Positions 16,153 to 24,535 are shown, counted from the first letter of the stretch. The stretch: 32,769 bases of DNA from an uncultured Coriobacteriaceae bacterium (GCA_949298635.1 CASFXG010000048.1:1-32769), one strand, 5' to 3'. Numbers and translations: made by a program. Notes: generated by a model from the sequence alone, not told the origin.

Positions 16153-16785
16153 ATGAAACAGCACATTGCCCCGCACACCCTTATTTGGATTGCAGGCATC
16201 GTGGCAATTCTTGCCTGCTCGCTCCTGCTGTTCATCGACCTTCCACACGGCATCGCAGAGCTGGCGCTTTCCTCGCCTGCCGCCAACCCCATCGTGATCG
16301 GCCCAGTCGTGCTCGATAATCCTCCGCTGCTCGCGTTCGAAGCGCTTCTCGCCATCGGCCTTGTGTGCCTGCCAGTCGCCGGGATCATCCGCCTGAACAA
16401 GCGAGACAAGGGCCAGGCGCCGAAGCGCTCCGTGCTACGCATCTTCGCCACGGTCACATCGTCTTGTCTGGTCTTCCTAGTGGGTGCGGCGATGCTGTTC
16501 CTCGCCTTCATCATGGGATTATCCTCACCATACATCCTGCCGGAAGCAAGCCCGTCGGGGGCACGCATCATCGTGGTCGATCGAGCGTTTTTGCTGGTCG
16601 GAAAGGGCGACGTTTACTACCTGCCGCCTTATTCCATCGCCACCAAGCATATCGGGTACTACCTTACGGACGACGGCTACAACCCTGTCGCGCACGGTGA
16701 CTACTCCCTCAAGTGGAACGGCGGGGAGCCCATCATATCGATTTCCGACTCTTCAGGCTATGGGTCGTATTACCCCGACCGGTGA
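16153..16785 (+). CDS. Predicted three-helix membrane protein of unknown function
   Basis: 210 aa. ATG 16153 is chosen because an open frame farther upstream lacks coding character and overlaps the pcrA start; GGGG lies a few bases upstream. Hydrophobic helices are near residues 8-28 (LIWIAGIVAILACSLLLFID), 56-78 (PLLAFEALLAIGLVCLPVAG) and 92-116 (ATVTSSCLVFLVGAAMLFLA). They are followed by a ~90-residue soluble tail (GARIIVVDRAFLLVGKGDVYYLP, DDGYNPVAHGDYSLKWNGGEP), presumably outside the membrane. I do not recognise a family. The tail has Tyr/Gly/Asp-rich beta-like character. It is a lone plus-strand gene between two minus-strand genes. Confidence 0.65.
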   Translation: MKQHIAPHTLIWIAGIVAILACSLLLFIDLPHGIAELALSSPAANPIVIGPVVLDNPPLLAFEALLAIGLVCLPVAGIIRLNKRDKGQAPKRSVLRIFATVTSSCLVFLVGAAMLFLAFIMGLSSPYILPEASPSGARIIVVDRAFLLVGKGDVYYLPPYSIATKHIGYYLTDDGYNPVAHGDYSLKWNGGEPIISISDSSGYGSYYPDR

Positions 16786-16866
16786 CATGTTGAAACCGCA
16801 TAGCTTTGCCGCTGGAGCTGCATGGCTGAACACGCTGATGGGGCGGGCGCGCCATGCATCCGCACA

Positions 16867-16900
16867 GCCTTGCGTGCCTGCGTGCCTGCGTGCCTGCGTG
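16867..16900. repeat. 8-bp tandem repeat GCGTGCCT
   Basis: About four head-to-tail copies of GCGTGCCT/TGCCTGCG precede the palindrome at 16900. Copy number could vary by slippage. It is non-coding in the ancestral gene arrangement. Confidence 0.6.
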
Positions 16901-16971
16901 CTAAAAATTGCCGAAACCGTCACGAAGAGGCTCTCGACATCTTCTTCGTGACGGTTTCTCCAATTTTTAGC
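16900..16971. terminator. 72-bp palindrome downstream of the GPH-like transporter
   Basis: GCTAAAAATTGCCGAAACCG pairs with the reverse complement ending CCAATTTTTAGC. The arms are 29 bp with two mismatches around a 14-base loop. It lies between convergent genes and can terminate both. The A5/T5 tracts are inside the stem. Confidence 0.65.
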
Positions 16972-17029
16972 GCGCATGAGCTCTCGGCGCGCAAGTTCAG
17001 GCGTCGCGCGACAGCGCGTGGCTCGCCGG

Positions 17030-18324
17030 CTATTTTTGCTTGTACGCCTCCTCACGGCGAGCCACCTCGTCGATGAGGATCGTATCGCCATGTTTTGCGG
17101 CAAGCACCGTGAGCAGCATGAACGCGCCCATGAGACCATGCCGGACAGGATGGGCGTTACCACCTGCGCTGCCATGGAAACGGTGTAGTAGTAGCCCGAG
17201 TAGCGGCCGACGCTGTTCGAATCGCAGAGCTCGAGCAGCATGGGATACACGCACAGGTCCACGCCGCCCAACGCTGCGCCCATGAAGAGGAAGACCACGT
17301 AGAAGAGCGGGTTGAAACCCGGCACGAGCCAGATGATCGCCGAACCCACCACCACGACGGCAGACGTGATGACGGCCATGACCTTGCGCCCGTACTTGAG
17401 CGAAAGGTTCGCGATGGGCACGTACGAGAGCAGACCGCCCGCGATGGTCACGATGTTGATGATCGCGTAGCTGCCGCCCGCCATGCCGAAAAACGCGTCC
17501 GCGTAGCGCGAGATGTTCGTCGTCATCGCGTTGTAGCTCATGTAGTAGAAGAACGTCGCCGCAAGAATCATGATAATCGACATGCGCACGGACGGGTCGG
17601 TGATGCGCTGCTTGCCGCCGGCCTCGGGCGAGTCGTCCGTGTCGATCTCCGCCTCTTCGATGCCCATCTCGAGGCTCTTCTCGTGCATGCGCTCCACAAG
17701 CTTAGGCTCGCGAACGCGCCAGAAGTAGAGAATCGCAGAGCCTAAGATGAACGCTGCCTGAAGACCGAAAAGCGGCAGGTAATCTGGATGCTCGACATCG
17801 GGAACCAGCAGTGTGATCGCCACGAGCATCACACCCGTGCCCGCGTAGCCCACGATCTTCTCGATAGAATCCGCCTTGGTACGCAGAGGGCGCGGTGTGA
17901 TATCGGCCACGATGGCCACGGTCATGGTGCGATACGCGCAGATCGCCACGAGTGTGAGCAAGATCATGGCGATGAGCAGCGGGAAGCTGCGCAGGTTGTT
18001 CGCCACGGCGATGAGCGGCACCGCGATGGCAGCCACCACGGAGCCCGCCATGATGAACGGCGTACGGCGCCCGAGCTTGCTCGCGCAACGGTCGCTCAAA
18101 ATGCCGAAGAGCGGCAGCAGGAACAGGCCGAAAACGTTGTCGAGTGCCATGACCACACCCGTCGTGGCGTTATCCAGGCCGAAGGTATCGGTGAGCATGA
18201 GCGGCACGATACCGTCGAATACCTGCCAGAAGCTGATCATGCCCATGAATGGCAGGGCCGCGAACGCCACGCTCGCGTAATCAAGCTTGCTCGCGGCCTT
18301 CACCGCTTGTTTGCTGGTAGCCAT
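17030..18324 (-). pseudogene. GPH-like major facilitator transporter, frameshifted near the C-terminus
   Basis: From ATG 18324 (GGGAAAGGATTGAT upstream) the protein reads MATSKQAVKAASKLDYASVA and shows about eleven helices. The MFS/GPH loop motifs include FGILSDRCASKLGRRTPFI ('D......GRR.P') and ATFFYYMSYNAMTTNISRYA. Homology in this frame stops at VVTPILSGMVS (about 17134). The natural C-terminus, GAFMLLTVLAAKHGDTILID to KQK, continues in another frame from 17131 to TAG at 17030. The offset equals a loss of one base mod 3, and about a dozen residues expected before 'HGD' appear to be missing, so a ~40-nt deletion fits best. Untruncated reading of frame one would add ~110 meaningless residues through the palindrome at 16900. 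It is probably co-transcribed with the M20 peptidase, and so might import peptides or a conjugate; this is inferred only. Confidence 0.8.
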
Positions 18325-18339
18325 ATCAATCCTTTCCCT

Positions 18340-18370
18340 GCGGGATGGGTTGAAAGAAGCGCGTCCCCAA
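18340..18370. repeat. GATGGGTTGAAA...GTCCCCAA element
   Basis: Shares about 25 of 31 bases with 7783-7813 (GGATGGGTTGAAA then GTCCCCAA). It lies in the 84-bp gap between the M20 stop and the transporter start, followed by ACCAACCCATTCCCCATCC, which pairs with GGGATGGGTTG. Confidence 0.6.
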
Positions 18371-18408
18371 CCAACCCATTCCCCATCCGGCGCTGGAGTT
18401 CCTTGCCT

Positions 18409-19946
18409 TTATCCGGCAAGCTGGTCGAGATTCGCCAAAAACGCCATGTAGAACTCGATGCCGCGCTTGTAGACGTCGACGCCGATGCGCTCGTTTTCCG
18501 CATGGATGAGCCCGCGCGCCTCACCCGAGTACTCGAAGCCGCAGAAACGGTACACGCGCTCGCAAATCTCGTTGAACTCACGTGAATCGGTGCAGGAATT
18601 CTGCACGTACGGAGCGAATCCTGCCTCGGGATACACGCCGGATACACGCCGCTCACGCAGCGGTGCAGGTAGTCGAAGGCGGCGTCGTTCTCGAACGGGC
18701 TAATGGGAGCCGGCTCCGTATACGGTACGGCGTCGTTAATCTCGACCGTCACATGGTCGGGCGAAACACCGCTCGCCACGCATTTCTCTGCTGCCAGGGC
18801 GCGGGCGCGCTCCACAGCATCGGCAACCGTCTCGAAGGGTGCCACGCGCACGTTGAAGTTCGCGCGCGCCACCGGCGGCAACACGTTGTGCGCATTCGAA
18901 CCCTCGAGCTGCGTGAGCGCGTACGTGGTGCGCAGCATCGCCGCCATCTCGCCGTCGGCGGCCATGATCTTCGCGACCACCGGACGGGTGAGCCATAGGT
19001 TCGAGAACACCAGACGGTAGAGCAGGCTGCTGCGACTCGCCAGCTCGGCAAGCGTGGCGTCGAGCGCCTCCGTAAAACATGGTATGCCTGGATGCGCAGC
19101 GATGTGCTCGCACACACGGGCGAGCAGCCGCGGGGCGTCGATATCCGTGGGAGTGGAGGCGTGGCCACCGTCGGCGTGCGCCGTGACGGTAAGGTCCACA
19201 TGCCCCTTCTCCGAGACGCCTACCATAGCAACCGGCACCTTCACGCCGAGCGGGGTATCGCCGGCAACGGCACCGCCCTCATCGAGCACCAGGTACGGAT
19301 GGATATCGTGGTCACGCAGCCAGGCAACGGCGTCGCGCGCAGCAGGCCCGCTCGTCTCCTCGGCATTCGACGAGAAGTACCACACATCGCGTGGCGGCGT
19401 GTACCCGGAGCGGATGAGATGTTCGGCAGCCTCGAAGAACGCGCCGATGATGCACTTCGTATCGAGCGATCCGCGTGCCCAGATCTCTCCGTCGACGATC
19501 TCCGCGCCGAATGGATCGTGCTCCCACACCTGCCCTTCGACCGGCACGACATCGTGATGCGCCATCATGACAATGGGGTCGAGCGCGGAATTCACGCCCG
19601 GCCAGCGCATGAGAATGCCAAACTCATCGATCATGTGGAGCTCGCACGCCGCGAAGGTAAGCGGGTACAAACGCCGGAGCGTGGGCACCCAGCGCGCGAA
19701 GTGTCTGCGATCAACCAGCGCGGAATCGTCGCGCGAAACGGTGGGGATACGCAGCAGCTCCTGGAACCGCCCCACTGCGTCGTCACCAGCGTGGTAGCCA
19801 TTTGCCCCAAGCGGCGCACCATCTGGCCGCGAGGGCTTCATCTTCGCGGCGCGCACCGCGCAGACCGCTCCCACCGCCCCAAGCGCAGACCCGGCAGCAA
19901 GTGCCGCAGCGCCGCCTAATACCTTGCAGATCGTCTTAGCATGCAT
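18409..19946 (-). pseudogene. M20-family metallopeptidase (carboxypeptidase S-like), broken by an 11-bp tandem duplication
   Basis: ATG 19946 follows AAGGAGG. An N-terminal membrane anchor (about 5-30, VLGGAAALAAGSALGAVGAV) is followed by the M20 dizinc catalytic core: MMAHHDVVPVEG, GRGSLD-type ARGSLDTKC and the Glu-Glu pair in NAEETSGPAA. The dimerisation/lid domain follows, with SEKGHVDLTV. At about 18633-18654 the sequence GGCGTGTATCC (minus strand) occurs twice in tandem, adding 11 bases. Removing one copy joins LHRCVSGVYP directly to EAGFAPYVQNSCTDSREF and restores the frame to TAA at 18409. The lost C-terminus carries the last zinc-ligand region (RGLIHAENER). Family members hydrolyse N-acyl amino acids or dipeptides; the substrate is unknown. 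Confidence 0.88.
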
Positions 19947-20098
19947 AGAGCGGCCTCCTTATCTGGCATAAAACTCTTCGCCTATGCAATGCTATGTATT
20001 GTAGCCCTTACGGCGCGCGCATGCCGCCGCGAGCGTCAACGGCAAACCGGTGGAAACCAAGGCCCTCGTCGCGCCTGCCGCCGCACGACGCCCCTTGT

Positions 20099-20174
20099 TG
20101 TGCAAAAAGCATAGAAAGCTTCAATAAGGGCAACAAACGAGCTCCTTATTGAAGCTTTCTACGCTTTTTGCACA
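20099..20174. repeat. TGTGCAAAAAGC palindrome, copy 1
   Basis: TGTGCAAAAAGCATAGAAAG continues to 20129 and pairs with 20144-20174 with one mismatch in 31, around a 14-base loop. It sits between uppP's stop and the M20 start. A second, more decayed copy lies at 24634-24705. The 288-bp gap holds no gene. Confidence 0.8.
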
Positions 20175-20234
20175 GGAACGACGAGCGCACGCATGCCCCG
20201 CGCGTTGCCGCCGAACATCTACGCGGTGATGACG

Positions 20235-21176
20235 TTACGCGAGCAGGAAGAAATACGCCAGCACGAGCACGCCGAGCACGATGCGGTAGATGCCGAACAC
20301 CGTAAACGTATGCCGACGCACAAAGCCCATGAGCCACTTGATGGCGACGAGCGAAACCACGAACGCCACGACGCAACCGACCACCATAATCGAGATCTCG
20401 TTCATGCCAAACGTGCCACCATCGAGAAAGACGTACTTCCCGAGCTTGAGCGCACTTGCGCCGAACATGACGGGAATCGCCAGGAAAAACGTGAACTCGG
20501 CCGCGACGGAGCGCGTCGTACCCAGCAGCAAGCCGCCGATAATCGTGGAACCCGAGCGCGACGTGCCCGGAATGAGCGAGAGCACCTGGAACACGCCGAT
20601 GCCGAACGCCGTGGACCACGGCAAATCCTCAAGCCGCGTGATGGAGCCGAAGTCGCCGCCTTCCGTGGGTTCGACGTCTTCAGCGGGACGGGCAAAATGC
20701 GCCCCCGCGGGACGGCCCCCCGCTTGAAGACCCTCGGCAGCCACCCGGGCTTCAAACCGATGCGCACGCCACCGCTCAATTACGATGAACGCCACACCAT
20801 ACACGATGAGCGCCAGAGCAACCACCGTAGCATTGTAGAGATGTTCCTCCATGAAGTCGTCGAAGAGGATGCCGATGATCGCCGCCGGGATGCATGCAAC
20901 CACGATCTTGCCCCAGAGCACCCAGGTTCCGCGGCGCTCTCCGGCATCCTTGCGCGGCGAGAACGGGTTGAGCTGGTGGAAGAAGTACACGCACACCGCG
21001 AGGATCGCGCCGAGCTGGATCACGACCTGGAACATGTTCCAAAATTCGCGCGAGACATTCAGGCTGATGAACTCGTCCACCAAGATCATGTGGCCGGTCG
21101 ACGAGATGGGCAGCCACTCGGTGATGCCCTCGACGAGGCCGAGGAACGCCGATTTGAGCAGCTCGATGAAATCCAT
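20235..21176 (-). CDS. uppP: Undecaprenyl-diphosphatase (bacitracin resistance)
   Basis: 313 aa. ATG 21174-21176 ([17 protein letters not shown]) follows GGGAGG; an ATG 12 bases upstream would consume that site. UppP/BacA dephosphorylates undecaprenyl pyrophosphate at the membrane to recycle the lipid carrier for peptidoglycan. The two signature regions are present: [14 protein letters not shown] (Glu16, Glu20, His29) and [13 protein letters not shown]. Eight or so hydrophobic helices are evident. A ~45-residue hydrophilic, Glu/Ala/Gly-rich insert ([18 protein letters not shown] and on) precedes the second motif and makes it longer than the usual ~270 aa. A BceRS-like system lies nearby, a plausible envelope-stress context. 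Confidence 0.95.
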   Translation of the reverse strand: MDFIELLKSAFLGLVEGITEWLPISSTGHMILVDEFISLNVSREFWNMFQVVIQLGAILAVCVYFFHQLNPFSPRKDAGERRGTWVLWGKIVVACIPAAIIGILFDDFMEEHLYNATVVALALIVYGVAFIVIERWRAHRFEARVAAEGLQAGGRPAGAHFARPAEDVEPTEGGDFGSITRLEDLPWSTAFGIGVFQVLSLIPGTSRSGSTIIGGLLLGTTRSVAAEFTFFLAIPVMFGASALKLGKYVFLDGGTFGMNEISIMVVGCVVAFVVSLVAIKWLMGFVRRHTFTVFGIYRIVLGVLVLAYFFLLA

Positions 21177-21361
21177 GGTGCCTCCCATACGCTTTGCCAG
21201 ATGCCATTATCGACCAGAAAAACGTACGCACACGGAGAAAGCCGCATCGTTCACAGAATACTTCAACCTCTTCGCGCGCAACGGGGTATAACCGACGCAA
21301 CCAAGGGCGTTCCGCACGGTGAGCGCCCGTCACAGTTGCATCCAACGCAAGGAGGCACACG

Positions 21362-21802
21362 ATGATTCAAGAAGGCTATTCCAAGGTATTCGTTGCACTC
21401 GATGGCACCGACCAGCAGGACTTTGTGCTCGCGCGCGCCATCAAGGTCGCCGCGAACAACGGGGCGAAGCTCTACATTGGGCACGTCATCGACTCGACGG
21501 CGCTCGAATCTGCGGGCGCATACCCCGTCGACCTCATCAACGGGCTCGAGACGGCATTCCGCGACTCCATCGCCCCGGCGGTCGAGGAGGCCAAGGCGAA
21601 CCCCGATATCGCGGATGTGGAGATTATCATCCGCGCCGGCCGCATCCGTGAGACGCTCAAGGATGAGATGCTCGATGTCATTCAGCCCGATCTGGTGATG
21701 TGCGGCGCCCGTGGCCTCTCTTCCATCAAGTACGCGCTCCTCGGGTCGATCTCCACGTTCCTGCTGCGCAGTACAGACTGCGATATCTTGGTCGTGAAGT
21801 AG
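21362..21802 (+). CDS. Universal stress protein (UspA family)
   Basis: 146 aa. ATG 21362 follows AAGGAGG. It is a single Usp domain: N-terminal strand SKVFVALDGTDQQDFVLARA, the acidic Asp at the ATP site (VALDGT), HVIDSTAL, and the C-terminal nucleotide-binding signature GARGLSSIKYALLGSISTFL followed by DCDILVVK. The pattern G-x2-G-x9-G-S/T is retained in variant form, so ATP binding is likely. Usp proteins modulate stress and anaerobic survival; no specific partner is evident. It is divergent from uppP with a TATAAC (21287-21292) that could be its -10 element, and followed by a compound hairpin terminator. Confidence 0.9.
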   Translation: MIQEGYSKVFVALDGTDQQDFVLARAIKVAANNGAKLYIGHVIDSTALESAGAYPVDLINGLETAFRDSIAPAVEEAKANPDIADVEIIIRAGRIRETLKDEMLDVIQPDLVMCGARGLSSIKYALLGSISTFLLRSTDCDILVVK

Positions 21803-21815
21803 GGGCGCTCCATCC

Positions 21816-21922
21816 GGGCTGAGGGCATTCCCGTCGTACTTCAAACAGTCCTGCGCAAGACGGAGGCGCCACTGGCGCCTCCTTTGCGTGCGGAACTCGT
21901 ATGACGGGAATGCCCTCAGCCC
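21816..21922 (+). terminator. Compound terminator: GGAGGCGCC hairpin nested in a 24-bp inverted repeat
   Basis: The inner stem GGAGGCGCC (21862-21870) and GGCGCCTCC (21874-21882) followed by TTTG is the likely usp terminator. It is enclosed by outer arms 21816-21839 and 21899-21922 (GGGCTGAGGGCATTCCCGTC core), with one mismatch in 24. The outer arms are far larger than a terminator needs and resemble an inserted element. Confidence 0.7.
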
Positions 21923-21961
21923 TGCGCTTACCTACTTGCACGAGCGGGCGGAGGGGAACGG

Positions 21962-21997
21962 GGATGTCCCAAAATGCACCTGTCCCTTATTGGGTCA
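21962..21997. repeat. GATGTCCC family palindrome, copy 2
   Basis: GGATGTCCCAAAATGCACCT then GTCCCTTATTGGGTCA. It matches 10585-10620 at about 31 of 36 bases. It lies just beyond the histidine kinase stop (22000), between convergent genes. Confidence 0.7.
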
Positions 21998-21999
21998 CC

Positions 22000-23070
22000 T
22001 CAGAGGAGTGCCCCCCCCCGGTCGACGAACCGGAACTTGTTGCGGGAGAAGGTGAGGGTGATCGCGAAGCCCTCGCCCGGTTGCGAGAATGCGGCAACGC
22101 CCACACCCATCTTGTCGCAGAGGCGCTTCACCAAATACAGGCCGATACCCGTCGAGCGCTTGCCGGTGCGGCCGTTCTCCCCGGTAAAGCCCTTGTCGAA
22201 CACGCGGGGCACGTCGGAAGCACTCACGCCGCAACCGTTGTCGCTCACGGTAAGCTCCACGCGCTCGTCAGCGCTTCCCTCGCCGATGAGCTTGCCTGAG
22301 AACTCGATGCGCGGGCTCTCTTCGCGCGCGTACTTCACCGAATTCTGAATGATCTGCCCCAAGATGAACTCGACCCATTTCTCGTCGGTGAACACCTCGA
22401 AGTCGAGCGTGCCGAGCACGGGCGCGACATGCGCTCCGATAAGCGTGGAGGCATTTGCGCGCAACGCCGCCGCAACGAGATCAGCGAGCGAATATGCGCG
22501 GATGAGGTAGTCGCGGTCGAGCGCCTCCGAACGGGCGTAGAACAGCACCTGGTCGATATAGCCCTCCACGCGTTTGAGTTCCTCGTCAATCGACTCCGTC
22601 TTCTCTGCAGCGGTGTCGGCAAGAGCTTCCGCCCGCAAGTTGTCGACCATAAGGTGCGCCGCGGCGAGCGGAGACTTCGCTTCGTGTACCCACGTCTCGA
22701 TGTACTCGCGATAATCGGCGACCTGCCGGCGGTACTCGGCTACGTCGTCGTTTGCCGCGTGCGCGATCGCACTCAGCGCGTCGTAGGTGATCGCACCCTC
22801 GAGATACTCCGGCCGATCGACCATCTCCGTCATCCACAGCGAATGATCGACCTCGCTCGCACACGCCTCCAAATCCCCGAAGAAGCGTTTCTTGCGCGTC
22901 CAATCGATCGCGAGCGCCGTCAGCGTGCCAATCACCTCGACGATCGCCGTGAACACGATGATGTTCACCGACACGCCGGCTACGAACAGCACGAAGGACG
23001 AGATTAACACCACGATGGCAAGTACGAAGCACGTTGAGGCGTGCGAGAGCACGAAGGGGCCGAACTTCAT
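22000..23070 (-). CDS. Intramembrane-sensing histidine kinase, BceS-like
   Basis: 356 aa from ATG 23070. Two closely spaced N-terminal helices (about 10-32 and 36-55) have almost no extracellular loop, the layout of BceS/VncS-type kinases that sense antimicrobial peptides through a partner ABC transporter. The H-box is YIETWVHEAKSPLAA (His129), the N-box IIQNSVKYA (Asn243), G1 SDNGCG (Asp277) and G2 STGIGLYLV. All are intact, so it should autophosphorylate. It is nine bases downstream of the regulator, in one transcript. No BceAB-type transporter is in the window. The last residues are read across a nine-C run (22011-22019), so the exact C-terminus is uncertain. Confidence 0.88.
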   Translation of the reverse strand: MKFGPFVLSHASTCFVLAIVVLISSFVLFVAGVSVNIIVFTAIVEVIGTLTALAIDWTRKKRFFGDLEACASEVDHSLWMTEMVDRPEYLEGAITYDALSAIAHAANDDVAEYRRQVADYREYIETWVHEAKSPLAAAHLMVDNLRAEALADTAAEKTESIDEELKRVEGYIDQVLFYARSEALDRDYLIRAYSLADLVAAALRANASTLIGAHVAPVLGTLDFEVFTDEKWVEFILGQIIQNSVKYAREESPRIEFSGKLIGEGSADERVELTVSDNGCGVSASDVPRVFDKGFTGENGRTGKRSTGIGLYLVKRLCDKMGVGVAAFSQPGEGFAITLTFSRNKFRFVDRGGALL

Positions 23071-23079
23071 GAACCCCTC

Positions 23080-23745
23080 CTAGACCGAGTATCCGCGCCC
23101 GCGATGCGTGGTGAGGTAATCGCTCACCCCGATCTTCGCGAGCGTCGCGCGCAGGCGGTTAATGTTTACGGTAAGCGTGTTGTCGTCCACAAAGGCGTCG
23201 GAGTCCCACAGGTCGCGCATAATTTCTTCGCGCGAAACGATCGTCCCGGCATGCGCCATGAGCAAACCTAGGATGCGCATCTCGTTCTTCGTGAGCTCGG
23301 TCTGACCGCCCGCCGCCTGCGCGATGGAGCGCGATACATCGAGCGTCACGCCCTTGTGCTCCAATACGGTGCGCTCCGCTCCCCCGGCGGCGCGTCGCAG
23401 CAATGCCTGGATGCGCGCCACAAGCACCCGCGCGCTGTACGGTTTGGGAATGAAGTCGTCGGCGCCCATGGTCATGCTCATGACCTCGTCGATTTCGGTC
23501 ACGCGCGAGGTAAGCACGATGATGGGCACCTCCGAGGCAGCGCGGAGCTCACGGCAGAGAAACTGGCCGTCGGTGCCCGGCAGCGTGAGGTCGAGCAGCA
23601 CGAGGTCGGGATTGCGCTCCTGCACATCCTCGACCACGTGGTCGAACGCCTCACACCACACGGTTTCGAACCCGTTGCGCTCGAGCGCCTGCACGAGCTC
23701 GCCGCGAATCGCAGCATCGTCTTCGACTACATAGATGAGGGACAT
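23080..23745 (-). CDS. OmpR/PhoB-type response regulator, BceR-like
   Basis: 221 aa. ATG 23745 follows AAGGAG. The receiver domain has the acidic pair Asp9/Asp10 (VVEDDAA), phosphoacceptor Asp52 (LLDLTLPG), Thr/Ser79-80 (VLTSR) and Lys101 (IPKPYSARVL). A winged-helix trans_reg_C domain follows (~125-220) with ELTKNEMRILGLLMAHAGTI and VNINRLRATLAKIG, ending RGRGYSV. It pairs with the adjacent kinase. Its targets are probably envelope-stress or transport genes; none has a recognisable operator here. It is the middle gene of a likely three-gene unit with the unknown protein upstream. Confidence 0.92.
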   Translation of the reverse strand: MSLIYVVEDDAAIRGELVQALERNGFETVWCEAFDHVVEDVQERNPDLVLLDLTLPGTDGQFLCRELRAASEVPIIVLTSRVTEIDEVMSMTMGADDFIPKPYSARVLVARIQALLRRAAGGAERTVLEHKGVTLDVSRSIAQAAGGQTELTKNEMRILGLLMAHAGTIVSREEIMRDLWDSDAFVDDNTLTVNINRLRATLAKIGVSDYLTTHRGRGYSV

Positions 23746-23784
23746 GCGTGGCTCCTTTACCCGATATGAATCAACGGGGGCTAC

Positions 23785-24435
23785 CTAGCGGACAGCATCG
23801 TAGAGCTTTTCAAAGGCAGCTGAAAGGAACGCGACGGTACCCGCATCTTCCTGTGCGCACCCCGCATTCGTTGCAGCAACGATGCCATGCTCGTCAGACA
23901 CGAGGAACGCCTCACCGTCCACGAGGCCGGATACCGCACGGAACGGCAGCGCCGGATCGCGTTTGAGCGCGATACCGCGCGTCTGTGCAAGATGTTCGAC
24001 CAAGCTCGTCGCGCCCGCCGCCGGAACATCCGTCGACAGCCCGATGGTGATTCCGCCGTCTTCCGCCGTGCACAGCACCTCGGGGGCGACGCCGAGCTCG
24101 GATGCTTCGATTTGAGCCGTCTGCGCGCGCAGGGCAAGATCTTCGAGCGATGCGTCGGCCAGAGGCTCATAAGCGCCCGTGCTCATCGCTGCTTGCCCCG
24201 CCTCGTCCACCACGATCATGAGGACACCATCCGCTACCGCAGCGGGGTCTTCCGCCAGAGACCATTCGATATGCTGCTTTACCCAGCCAAGCAGGTTCGT
24301 CGAGAGCGCCTCACCGTTCACGCGCCGCTGCGAGAGCGCGCGCATATGCCGGTTGAGGAGCGGCACATGTCGCCCCGCGAGGCGCCAACGGCACACAAGC
24401 GCCGGTTTGCCCAGCTGAAATGCGGTGTCCGTCAC
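23785..24435 (-). CDS. Protein of unknown function upstream of the two-component system
   Basis: 216 aa. The GTG at 24433-24435 is chosen because AAAGGAG sits five bases before it; an ATG at 24462 lies inside the palindrome at 24451-24535 and has no ribosome site. The sequence is soluble with no clear signal or membrane segment. It has an alternating alpha/beta look: RVNGEALSTNLLGWVKQHIE, GVLMIVVDEAGQAAMSTGAY, FRAVSGLVDGEAFLVSDEHG. The last strands resemble paired 'xGxxFLVSDExGIVxAT' elements. I considered a class IV aminotransferase-like fold but saw no catalytic Lys motif I could trust. It ends 39 bp before the response regulator, probably in the same operon. Confidence 0.7.
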   Translation of the reverse strand: MTDTAFQLGKPALVCRWRLAGRHVPLLNRHMRALSQRRVNGEALSTNLLGWVKQHIEWSLAEDPAAVADGVLMIVVDEAGQAAMSTGAYEPLADASLEDLALRAQTAQIEASELGVAPEVLCTAEDGGITIGLSTDVPAAGATSLVEHLAQTRGIALKRDPALPFRAVSGLVDGEAFLVSDEHGIVAATNAGCAQEDAGTVAFLSAAFEKLYDAVR

Positions 24436-24450
24436 AGCAGCTCCTTTTCT

Positions 24451-24535
24451 GGCATGTAACATTACCCCAGGGGTTTTTCGACATGAGTAAACTCACCGGG
24501 TATGTCGAAAAACCCCTGGGGTAATGTTACATGCC
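24451..24535. repeat. Perfect 34-bp inverted repeat, CCCCAGGGG family
   Basis: Arms 24451-24484 (GGCATGTAACATTACCCCAG to CGACAT) and 24502-24535 are perfect reverse complements, separated by 17 bases. Each arm is itself centred on CCCCAGGGG. It lies upstream of the unknown gene at 23785-24435, with the left edge close to its ribosome site. Half-length relatives are at 2716, 3996, 5041 and 11731. Confidence 0.85.

Noticed and set aside
15948..16571. N-terminal extension of pcrA upstream of 15947
   Set aside because: Coding character is absent, it overlaps the start of a plus-strand membrane protein, and the ATG at 15947 has a GGAGG site and matches family starts.
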